DNA of 64,000 nt from NCBI GenBank assembly GCA_934201705.1, contig CAKPXF010000012.1, forward strand, positions 13,707-77,706. The letters are read 5' to 3'. Shown here one piece after another: positions 8,435-17,600 of the stretch (position 1 is its first letter; each line of letters begins with the position of its first letter). Below the pieces are notes generated by a model. That model saw nothing but the letters and a program-made list of their open reading frames with translations. It did not search any database and had not been told where the DNA came from. This stretch comes from an uncultured Bacilli bacterium. Its GTDB lineage: Bacteria; Bacillota_I; Bacilli_A; RFN20; CAG-631. The translations under genes and the position numbers were made by a program.

Positions 8435-9910
8435 TTACAGTTTTATTAAAAACTTCATAGTTATTCCAGTAAAGGATTTATATGCTAAATCAAACTTAAA
8501 TGGTTTAGCATATTTTCTTTCTTTAAGTACTCTTTTAACTTTTTTTGATTGCTTTTTTAATAAAATGATATCTTGCTTTAATTTTATAAAATTCTTTTTA
8601 TTAATTATATCTTTATATTTAATATTAGCGTCTAAATTAGCAATAGCTTTATCAAGTCCTTTATATTTAATAGCATCATCAACAATATATTGATTAACAT
8701 GATCAATGATATTGTATTTATAAAAAATATCTAATAGCTCTTCCTTCATAGTACAATTGCTATTTAATTTTTCATTTATCTTATAAACAAAATAAATAAT
8801 ATAAGATAAGTTCATATTTGAATAAGCACTATTTTTATTAAAATAATCTTCATTAAATAGCTTTTTACAAGTAAGCTTCATTCTATTATTTTCTTTATAT
8901 TGTCCTTTTAAAATAGCTTTATCCTTCTTTATCTTATTACTTTTCATAGTTATATTAATATAGCTTCTTTTAACATAAGGCTTAGCATATTTAAAAACAG
9001 GAAAGTTATTTAAGGAATCATCTTTAATATTATAAGAAAATAGAGGCTGATTATGAGCTAGTATATTTCTAAATGTAGCAATATAATCAAGTATTTTTTT
9101 AAAGTTATAAATATCATTTATATCATTATTATTTATAAATGATAATGATACATTCGTAAGTTCTTTAATGACATTTTCTATAATTGTATTAGATAAGTCT
9201 TCCTTTAAGTTTTTAATACAATTAAGTAATACTCCAAATGTCATTTCATTAATTAATATCCAATAAGGAACAATAATATCCTGCTTTATTTTTCTTTCAA
9301 TTGGCTTAGAGCATGATCTATTATGTAAATCTAATATTTTCTTTAATGTTTTAATTGAAGCATTATGAGATTTAATAGATGTATTATAGCTATCAATTGA
9401 AGTAATAAAGTTATCCTTCATCCTATAGGTATCATTTAATGTTTTTATAAATATTCTTTTTAAATTGTTTTCAATTATTAAAGTATATTTTAATAATAAG
9501 CTTCTTAATTCATGCTCAAACTCATACATTCTTAAAAAATCATTATAGGTACATGATTTATGATAAATATGATGAACATACTTTAATTTATTAATAACTG
9601 CAATTTTATTATTTTTTTCATTAATACCATATTTATCTAAAATATTATCTATAATCTTATTTTTAAGTTCATCATTATCCTTATACTTATTAATTGAAAA
9701 AGCTTTCTTATATCTTTTAATATCAATATTTTTATCAATATTACTTATTATCTTATTAATATTTTCAACGCGAATAACAAAGAGTGACTTATAAGCATTA
9801 ATTACTTGAAAATAATCATTTTTTATAAACCTATTACTATCTCCATATGTTTTTGCTATTCCTTTTTCATTAAGATGTAAGCTTAATTGTTTACTTGTAT
9901 ATACTTTCAT
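8435..9910 (-). CDS. Abi_2 family (AbiD/AbiF-like) HEPN abortive-infection protein
   Basis: This 491-residue protein matches the Abi_2 plan. The N-terminus has an SKQLSLHLNEKG-type entry helix and FIKNDYFQVINAYK. The central FLRMYEFEHELRSLLLKYTL is a characteristic Abi_2 segment. The HEPN-like R-x4-H motif FRNILAHNQPLF lies at about 278-289. HEPN proteins of this type are usually RNases that stop growth of the infected cell. The C-terminal approximately 150 residues are very Lys-rich and extend beyond the usual Abi_2 core. A decayed second copy of its 3' end lies at 6170-6500. It is a single gene divergent from the AlbA_2 pseudogene, so the intergenic region 9911-10065 should hold both promoters. 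Confidence 0.85.
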   Translation of the reverse strand: MKVYTSKQLSLHLNEKGIAKTYGDSNRFIKNDYFQVINAYKSLFVIRVENINKIISNIDKNIDIKRYKKAFSINKYKDNDELKNKIIDNILDKYGINEKNNKIAVINKLKYVHHIYHKSCTYNDFLRMYEFEHELRSLLLKYTLIIENNLKRIFIKTLNDTYRMKDNFITSIDSYNTSIKSHNASIKTLKKILDLHNRSCSKPIERKIKQDIIVPYWILINEMTFGVLLNCIKNLKEDLSNTIIENVIKELTNVSLSFINNNDINDIYNFKKILDYIATFRNILAHNQPLFSYNIKDDSLNNFPVFKYAKPYVKRSYINITMKSNKIKKDKAILKGQYKENNRMKLTCKKLFNEDYFNKNSAYSNMNLSYIIYFVYKINEKLNSNCTMKEELLDIFYKYNIIDHVNQYIVDDAIKYKGLDKAIANLDANIKYKDIINKKNFIKLKQDIILLKKQSKKVKRVLKERKYAKPFKFDLAYKSFTGITMKFLIKL

Positions 9911-10035
9911 TTACTTTATACTACCTCAATTATATTTTACAATTTAAGCTTAAAATGTTAGAAAAAATAAAAACAAAATTTACATTAATAATAGATTTTA
10001 ATTAATAATATAAGTTTATGTAAACACCTTTTTAT

Positions 10036-10058
10036 GCTATACTATTTACAAGAGGTGT
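10036..10058 (+). promoter_or_regulatory. Promoter and RBS of the AlbA_2 gene
   Basis: TGCTATACT (TATACT near 10039-10044) is an extended -10 element, followed by AGAGGTG and ATG at 10066. This is a well-formed start region for a gene that is now broken downstream. Confidence 0.5.
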
Positions 10059-10065
10059 ATATATT

Positions 10066-11406
10066 ATGCAATTTCAAGAAACTGAAAGAGTTGAATTAAA
10101 AAGAGTATTAAATGATAGCTTTGCAAAGGAAGTAGTATCTTTTCTTAATTCTTGTGATGGTGAAATTTATATAGGTGTTGCAGATGATGGTACACCAATT
10201 GGAATAAAAAATTTAGATGAAACATTAAGAAATATTGCTGATATTATTACTACGCAAATATTACCAAATCCACAAGAATTTGTTGAAATTGGAACTATAT
10301 ACGTAAACAATGTGCAAGTAATTAAAGTATCAATTTAAAAAGGCACTTCACTTTATTATATAAAGAAATATGGTAGAAGTTCTACAGGTTGCTTTATAAG
10401 AATAGGTACAAGTGCAAGAAGCATGACTGAAGAGCAAATTAACAAAGCATTTGCCAATAACGCTCTTTCTAATGTTAAAATAATTGATATTGAATCAAGA
10501 AACCAAGATTTAACATTTCGCTACTTAAAAATGCTTTTTACAGAAAAAGGATTATCAGTTAACGACAATAATTTTGAAATTAATGCAAAACTAAAAACAA
10601 AGAATGATAAATATAATGTTCAAGCTGACTTACTCTCAGATGAGAATGACTATTCAATTAAAGTTGTAAAATTTGATGGTAATACAAAAGCATCAAATAT
10701 TGTAATAAGGAATGAATATGGATATAAGTGCTTAATTGTTGCTATGCAGCAGGCTTATGAATATTGCGTTGATGTAATAAATCAAACAAAAACTCAATTT
10801 AAAAATGGCGTTAGAAATGATATAAAGCTTTTTGACAAGGATGCTTTTAGAGAAGCATGGTTTAATGCTTGCTTGCATAATGATTGGGTTGATGGAACTC
10901 CGCCAGCAATTTATATTTATAATGATAGATTAGAAATCATTTCAACTGGTGGTTTACCACATAATATGACAAAACAAGATTTTTTTGGAGGGATTAGTCG
11001 ACCAGTAAATGAAGTCCTTGCAAGAATATTTATCCAATTAGGTCTTATTGAACAAACAGGACATGGTGTATCTGTTGTTACAAAAGCATATGGTACTGAA
11101 GCATTTGAATTTTTGGATAATTTTTTAAGAGTAACAATACCATTTAATTATAAAATTAAAAGAATCGGCAATAATAAAACTACCCAGAAAACTACCCAGA
11201 AAACTACCCAGAAAACTACCCAGAAAACCGAACAAATTATTATCAATTTATTAAAGACAAATCCAGAAATCACAAGGAAAGAATTAGCTGAAAAAACTAA
11301 TCTTAGCGAAGATGGTGTCAAATATCATATTAACAAATTAAAGAATAAAAACATAATTAAAAGAATTGGCTCTGACAAACAGGGATATTGGAAAATTATT
11401 GAGTGA
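10066..11406 (+). pseudogene. AlbA_2/Schlafen-type ATP-binding regulator broken by one in-frame stop
   Basis: Two pieces (10066-10338 and from 10423) are in the same frame, separated by a TAA at 10336-10338 and 28 sense codons (KGTSLYYIKKYGRSS onward) that complete the domain. The N-terminus is an AlbA_2 (Schlafen-like) domain: ETERVELKRV, FLNSCDGEIYIGVADDG. The middle resembles the HATPase_c_4 region of RecG-like transcriptional regulators: EAWFNACLHNDW, RLEIISTGGLP, ILIQLGLIEQTGHG-like. The C-terminus is a winged helix (ITRKELAEKTNLSEDGVKYH). GAA to TAA would explain the stop. The downstream piece could still start at ATG 10423. It probably once was a DNA-binding regulator or defence protein. 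Sequencing error is an alternative. Confidence 0.82.
11176..11223 (+). repeat. Four exact 12-bp tandem repeats (TTQK linker)
   Basis: AAAACTACCCAG is repeated four times without change, encoding K-T-T-Q units between the ATPase-like part and the winged helix. Similar TTQK runs are common in AlbA_2-type proteins. A perfect 12-bp period can change copy number by slippage without shifting frame, so linker length may vary between strains. Confidence 0.93.
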
Positions 11407-11427
11407 TAACACTCAATAATTTTTTTA
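11395..11427 (+). terminator. Intrinsic terminator after the AlbA_2 pseudogene
   Basis: The perfect 11-bp stem ATTATTGAGTG / CACTCAATAAT has a 4-nt loop and is followed by a T-tract. It overlaps the stop codon and reaches the 3' end of the convergent ATPase gene. Confidence 0.88.
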
Positions 11428-12558
11428 ATTATTTTTAAAATATAATGGTATTCCGCCAAATACACCACCTAAATACATCTTTTCAAGATTTTGTGATTCA
11501 CGAGGTGATTGATTTGAAGCTTTGCTTATAAAAGAGCCATCTTTATTATAATCAACTATAAATATTTGATCTGGTCTTATAATATTTGTTTTTAATAAAT
11601 TTGTTTCATGTGTCACTATAAATATTTGTGTATTTTTGGTTTCTTTAAATAAATAATTAACAAGTAATTCAGCCAATTTATTATGAAGTCCACCACCGAA
11701 TTCATCAATAAGTAGCATTCCACCTGTTTTCTTTATTGTTAAAATATATGGTAATAGCTGAAGTAATAGCTTATTTCCATAAGATTCCATGTTTACAGGA
11801 ATAATACAGTTTGTTTTTAAATTAGTAAAAGTTATGTTTGGAAATATATTTCCCATTACATTTACTTTTTCATATTTAATTTGAAATGGAATATTAAAAT
11901 GTGTAAAGAACTCATTAATATCTCCTTCACCATTTTTCTCTAAATAATTTATGATATTAGTTTCTTTAAAGGTTAAATTATTGAATGTAACTAGCTTATT
12001 AATCAAGTTATCAATATAAATTGAATTACTTAAAAAAGTCATCCATTTTGATAAAATAGGATAATTAACAAATTTATTACTAAAATATATCATTCTTAAA
12101 TAAAGAGTTGCTGAATCAACACTTTGAGTAGAATCATTATCAATTAATTTTGTTGTAGCTTGGCTACCTATTCTATTTATAAATTCTTCATTATTAACAA
12201 ATAGTTTTTCTTCATTAATAGTTCCTTTTTCTTTAAGTGAAAAATAATAAATAATTTCATTATTATCAATAGTAAAAACATACTCAAATTTAGCTATTTT
12301 ATCTTTTGAAAATTTGCAAATATTGTTTTCATCAAAAACAAATTCTTTAAATAATAAATCTAAAAGTAGACTAATTGCATGTAAAGCTGTTGTTTTACCA
12401 GAAGCATTACCACCATAAAACAAACCACCTTTTAATAAACCATCTTCAATATTATTATCTTTTAATATTTCAGATTTAGTAGGTACTAAATCAATTATAG
12501 TTTCATTTTTAAACATTCTAAAGTTACTAAATTTTACTGTCTTTAACATTGCTTTCAT
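11425..12558 (-). CDS. AAA ATPase of the ABC/SMC-like AAA_15/AAA_21 (OLD-like) type
   Basis: The 377 residues show an ABC-like ATPase core. Walker A GGNASGKT lies at about 48-56, after the entry KFSNFRMFKNETIIDL. Walker B GMLLIDEFGGGLH is at about 278-290, and the H-loop is in IFIVTHE (about 315). This is the abortive-infection-type AAA_15 family, whose members are often paired with an RloB/TOPRIM or other nuclease partner. No such partner adjoins this gene; it is alone between a terminator and a 490-bp gap. Function as a DNA- or RNA-end-sensing defence ATPase is inference from the family. Confidence 0.82.
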   Translation of the reverse strand: MKAMLKTVKFSNFRMFKNETIIDLVPTKSEILKDNNIEDGLLKGGLFYGGNASGKTTALHAISLLLDLLFKEFVFDENNICKFSKDKIAKFEYVFTIDNNEIIYYFSLKEKGTINEEKLFVNNEEFINRIGSQATTKLIDNDSTQSVDSATLYLRMIYFSNKFVNYPILSKWMTFLSNSIYIDNLINKLVTFNNLTFKETNIINYLEKNGEGDINEFFTHFNIPFQIKYEKVNVMGNIFPNITFTNLKTNCIIPVNMESYGNKLLLQLLPYILTIKKTGGMLLIDEFGGGLHNKLAELLVNYLFKETKNTQIFIVTHETNLLKTNIIRPDQIFIVDYNKDGSFISKASNQSPRESQNLEKMYLGGVFGGIPLYFKNN

Positions 12559-13051
12559 CTCCTATATATTTATTATATGTATTTTTTTTACAAAAGCAAA
12601 CAAATTGAATGTAATTTTTTTACAGTTACATGAAAATTCACTTACGTAAGATATAAATATACTGAAAACCATATTTATATTTATATTATTTGTTCCAAAT
12701 AATGTTATAAAATACAATTATATGGAGCAAATAAAGCTAAAATTAAAATATTATTAAACAAGCTTTTTTTATTTCTATTATTAATTTTCCGATACTTGGC
12801 TAAATATTTTTCCGACGATTGGCGATTTTTTATTCCGACGTTTGGCGAAATTTATACATCTTAAATAAATTAACAAATGTCTTATTATATATTCCACACA
12901 AACTAATATGAACTTTTTCACTAGGTATTGTAAATTTTATTTTTGCTCTTATTTGTTAAAGTATATTAAATGGCCATAAGTAAAATCAAAAACAAATTTG
13001 TATAATATAATTGAAAGCAATGACATTATAATTAAAGAAGGTATTAAAAAT
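12559..13051. other. Gene-free 490-bp gap with remnants
   Basis: No credible gene is seen. Contents are the ATPase upstream region, a short frame MEQIKLKLKYY (from about 12723) too short to support, the AT-rich stretch around 12660-12780 and the 23-bp repeats at 12787-12855. The region looks like worn DNA between insertions. Confidence 0.5.
12787..12855 (+). repeat. Three tandem repeats with exact 23-bp period
   Basis: Three units start at 12787, 12810 and 12833, each beginning TTCCGA and containing TTGGC. The shared pattern is TTCCGACGnTTGGCGAA followed by AT-rich filler. About two helical turns per unit puts the GC-rich cores on one face of DNA, as expected of protein-binding iterons. They lie about 200 bp upstream of the DUF1016 remnant and may once have controlled a gene that is now lost. 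Confidence 0.8.
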
Positions 13052-13395
13052 ATGACAGATATAACAATTAACGAAATCTTATATAATGATATTTTCAATT
13101 TAATAAAAACAGCAAAAGAAAATGTTAAAACAGCAATCAATTTGTCAATGGTTTATACGTATTATGAAATAGGTAAAAGAATTTTTTAAAAGAGCAAAAA
13201 GGAAATGAACGTGCAGTTTATGGTGATGAACTAATAGATAATTTATCGAATAATCTAAAAAAAGAATTTAAAAATGGCTTTTCAAAAGAAAATTTAAAGC
13301 TAATGCATAGATTTTATGGCATTTATAGTAATGATAAGATTGGGGAACCAGTGGTTCTCCAATTGATAAAAGTGAGAAACTACTTTTTATGTTGA
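13052..13395 (+). pseudogene. DUF1016 (YhcG-like PD-(D/E)XK family) N-terminal remnant, frameshifted
   Basis: The first frame, from ATG 13052 behind AAAGAAGG, gives INLSMVYTYYEIGKRIF and then a stop at 13187-13189. Moving frame at the T6 run near 13182-13187 restores EQKGNERAVYGDELIDNLS and then GFSKENLKLMHRFYGIY, which are classic DUF1016_N landmarks. The frame then ends at TGA 13395, after about 115 residues. The C-terminal nuclease domain of intact YhcG-like proteins (about 330 aa or more) is absent. It has therefore lost frame and most of its length. The 65 bp after it hold nothing I can name. Confidence 0.8.
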
Positions 13396-13460
13396 ATAAA
13401 ACTAATAAATAAATTATAAATTTTAAAAGTCAATTATTAAAACCATAAAAGTATTTTGCT

Positions 13461-14627
13461 TTACATATAATTGACATTCACGTTCTTTATTTCATAAAGA
13501 ATTACACGGCCTTTGGCAGTTAAATAATCAAGTAACCTACTCCCTTTAATATGATTGGTTGAATAATAATCATAAGCAGCAACCATTTTCGAAATTCGAT
13601 TAATCACATCTTTTCGTATAGTTTCCTTCCTCGTTTCATCATAAACGCTATAGATAAATACTATTTTAGTATTCTCTAATGGATTATTGATTTTTAAATA
13701 ATCAAACAAAGGGAAAAAATAGCTATAATCCTGTTCATTTAAAGAATGACCAAAAATAAACAAATTACTTATATCTTCAACGATTGTAACTGGCATATCA
13801 TTTAGTGATTCCATATCACTAAGCATTCTCCTTGAAGTTTTAGTGAATCTGTACACATCACTTTGAGGAGAGATATTTGTTGAATCAATTCCAAAAATAG
13901 GATTTAAATAATCGCCATTTACATGTGTAAATCCACTTAAAAATTTATAATTTTTATCATCATCGAAAAATGTATTAGTATAATTAAATGTATCTTTTGA
14001 TACAATATAATCATTATTGCAAGTTATTTGCCTAAAAAAAACATTAGCCATACTTTTAAATCTATGTTTTTTATCTTCATATTGTTCATTAATATAATTT
14101 CCAAATTTCTTCTCAAATTTTTTCAGTTCTTTTAAGAGTAAATCATAGAAATTATTTTCGTTAATTATTTTAGAATATTTTTGTTTCAAACAAGCTGCAA
14201 GAATATATTCATCATCAATCGCATCTTGCAAATTTTTGAATTTTTCTGTTAAAATAAATTTAATGCGTTCAATATTTGGTTTATTTTTTTGCCTTTTGCA
14301 TAACAATTGCAACATTTCTTCTTCAATATCACACCAGTTATAATCACTTGCTTTTATAACTATATAAAAATATACATCCCAAAATGTGACATCACCTAAA
14401 TCGATATGCGACATTAAATCTAAATAATTCGAGGAGATTTCTCTTAAATATTCTTTTGCATTTTTAATAGAGTCTTTCCATTTATCAATAAGAATGTGTT
14501 CGTTTCTACAAAAAGAAAAATAATCTGAATATTTTGTTTTTAATCCACAATAACAATCAAAGCCATTGCCAAGTACTAATTTTACATTTGTTAAATTTTT
14601 AACAATTTCACTTTTTTCAATCAACAA
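13461..14627 (-). CDS. AbiH family abortive-infection protein
   Basis: AbiH landmarks are clear. The N-terminal VKLVLGNGFDCYCGLKTKYS matches the family's LxGNGFDxxxGLxTxYxxF entry (residues about 15-35). Near the C-terminus, LFIFGHSLNEQDYSYFFPL (about 285-305) matches its conserved GHSLxxxDxxYF block. Length fits the family. I place the start at TTG 14627 because AAAGGG lies six bases before it; a GTG at 14633 would abut that site. The helicase gene upstream ends 8 bp before the longer frame, so the two form one operon. AbiH is a phage-exclusion protein from lactococci whose mechanism I do not know to be settled. Confidence 0.88.
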   Translation of the reverse strand: MLIEKSEIVKNLTNVKLVLGNGFDCYCGLKTKYSDYFSFCRNEHILIDKWKDSIKNAKEYLREISSNYLDLMSHIDLGDVTFWDVYFYIVIKASDYNWCDIEEEMLQLLCKRQKNKPNIERIKFILTEKFKNLQDAIDDEYILAACLKQKYSKIINENNFYDLLLKELKKFEKKFGNYINEQYEDKKHRFKSMANVFFRQITCNNDYIVSKDTFNYTNTFFDDDKNYKFLSGFTHVNGDYLNPIFGIDSTNISPQSDVYRFTKTSRRMLSDMESLNDMPVTIVEDISNLFIFGHSLNEQDYSYFFPLFDYLKINNPLENTKIVFIYSVYDETRKETIRKDVINRISKMVAAYDYYSTNHIKGSRLLDYLTAKGRVILYEIKNVNVNYM

Positions 14628-14641
14628 AATCACCCTTTCTA

Positions 14642-17600
14642 TTACTTTTCTTTTAAATCTATTTTATCATTATTACTTATTAATTCATCCATTGTTATAT
14701 AGCAAGAAATACAATCATCAATAGTTGCTTCAACCTTTTTAGTAACCATTTTTATACTAAACAATTTAGCTACTAATCTTATTAGCTCATTTTTATTAAT
14801 AGCACCATTATTTAATAAAACCTCTTTAATAGCTACGAATATTTCTTCCTTTGCAATATCATCTATACTTCTTACATATTCCTTATTATTACGATAATAT
14901 GATAATTCATGATCTTGATTTACATTCCAATAAAATGTTTTAGTAAGTGATAAATTTTTATTCTTTTTAGCATTAATAAATAGCATAACATTACTTATAT
15001 CATTAATAGGTGATGAAGTTATTTCATTATATCTATTTTTTAATAATTCTTCTGAAATAGGAGCTTCTACACCTAAAATATCTAAAATGATTTTACATTT
15101 TAAATCAAAATCAATATTTTTTCTATTTATTTTTTTATCATAAACTATATAAGGCTTTGATAAATCTATAGCTTCAATATTATTACTTTCATATTCAATG
15201 CTTATCTTATCATTGCTTACTTCTTTTTTATTATATAAATCATTATTTAGCTTAATATCTTCAAATCTTTCACAGATTTCATCAACAACCTTATTAGGAT
15301 TATCTAAATAATCAAAGGAATATACTCTTATTAAATTCCAATTCAAAAACTTTAAGACAGTTGGTTGAATAATATTTCTATCCTTAGATGTTAATGTATT
15401 TTCATATGAATAGCTATCACATAAAACACCAAGTAAATATTCATTTTCATTACTTGGATTAATTATACCAATATCAACCTTAAATGATGAGTTTCCAACA
15501 TCAATAACACATTTATAGCCTCTTTCAGTTAGTTTATAAGCAAGATTTTTTTCAAAGCCAACCTTATTAGTAGCTATATTACTATTATTAGCTAATAAGG
15601 CTTCATTTCCATATTTAGCATATTTTAAAAAGCTATATAATTCTTTAGCACCTATTGAATTAGTTTTCATATTAGCTAAGCGTTCAACCTCAAAGGAAGC
15701 AAAGACTAGCATTTCATAACGAGCTCTACTAATAGCAACATTTAAACGCTTTTCACCACCCATATTATTTAAAGGTCCAAAGCGATAATACATATTATTA
15801 TTGCTATCAGGTCCATAGCAAATTGAAAATAAAATAACATCTCTTTCATCACCTTGAATGTTTTCCAAATTTTTAACAATAATAGGCTCTTTACTTGCTA
15901 AATTAATTCTTTCAAGATCCTTATGATATGTAAAGAAATCACCTAGCATATCTTCAATTAATTCTTGTTGAACCGATGAAAAAGTAACAATACCAATACT
16001 AAATTTATTTAGCTTACTATCCCTTAATCTTCTTTCAACCTCTTTAATTATAGCTTTAGCTTCTATTTCATTAGTAGCACTTTTACCACCATAAATGCCA
16101 TTAGTATTAATAAATTTTACCTTTGATATCATATCGTTAGTTGAAGGAAAGGTAATTAGCTTATTATTATAAAATTTAGCATTAGAAAATCTTATTAATG
16201 ATTCATGCTTACTTCTATAATGCCAAGTCAAAGATAATTGTGGCATATTTATAGCATCTAAGTCATCTAAGATACTATCAAGATCATCAAGTGAGCTATC
16301 AATTTCATCATCATCCTTACTTTTAAAGAATGATGAAGGTGGCATTTGCTTACTATCTCCTACTACTATTAAGCTTTTACCTTTACAAATAGCACTTATG
16401 GCTTTAGAGGTAGGAATTTGTGAGGCCTCATCAAAAATAACAATATCAAATTTATTACTTACTGATAAATATTGCGCAGCTGAAATTGGTGACATTAAAA
16501 ATACTGGGAATATTTTAGGTAAAATATCAGCTATTTCTGTAAATAGCTTTCTAATTCCTTTACCCTTACATTTATTTTTAATAGCTTTATTTAAGATTCC
16601 TTGTTCACTTGAATGTGGAGAATTATCATTAATTAAAGGCATATTTGCTGAAACACGTGCAGCTGTTTCTTTAATTGTTAATTCTTTAAATTTATCTAAT
16701 GTTTTCTTATAAAAATCAATATGGAATTTTAAATCAAAGGAATTAAATGAAGCTTTTTTATCTTTAGTTAATTCTTTATACATAATAGCTTCATAAATTG
16801 ATTTTTTATAAGCATTTTCTAAATCGACATTTTTATCAATAAGTATTAAAAATTCATCTAAATTATTTTTAACGCATTCATTGTAAGCATTAAGTAATGA
16901 ACACCATAAAGGTAAATCATCTATATTCTTAATCATTTTATCTATTTTAGCTAATAGCTTATCATAGGTAATTTTATTTTTTACTAAATAGCTAAAATCA
17001 AAGCTACAATCAATTTCTAGCTTATATTCATCCTCAGCTATTTTATTATAAGAATCAACTAATTCCTTACTATTTAATAAAGAATATGTTTTAATCTTAT
17101 TAATTAATAATTTTATAATATCTAAAGAAATAGCTTTATCATTTATTAATTGCTTTGTTAATAAATAACGTTTATTAAATAAAGCAAAATCAAATTCCTT
17201 TAAATTAGTTAAATCAGTAAAGATAAGCTTAAAGCTATTCATTTTCTTAATTAATTCCTTTTCCTTATTATTAATTAAAGCTAAGGTATTACAAATATCT
17301 ATTAAATCACTTTCCTTAAAATCATGAATGTTTTTATAAAATAGCTTAAATTCATTAAACAATTTCTTTTTAGCATAAATACGCTTTAAAAAGAACATAT
17401 TATTTAAATTATTATAGGTATTAATAGCATAGCTATAATCATACTTAAAAATACTATCAATAAAGGTTGTCTTTATTTTTAAAACTAATTCATTATAAGA
17501 AATACCAATATTAATAATTTCATTAATATCATTATCAATATTATCTATATTAACATCAAATAAAGTACTTAATGATTCTTTTATTTCCTTTTCATTGCTT

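Noticed and set aside
12787..12855. CRISPR array
   Set aside because: Units of 23 bp with no unique spacers; it is a short iteron-like repeat.
12998..13051. Earlier start for the DUF1016 remnant
   Set aside because: No ribosome site before 12998, whereas AAAGAAGG precedes ATG 13052, which begins the family-like sequence.
16398..16712. 104-codon open frame on the plus strand inside the helicase gene
   Set aside because: Antisense shadow of the helicase gene; no RBS and no recognised domain.
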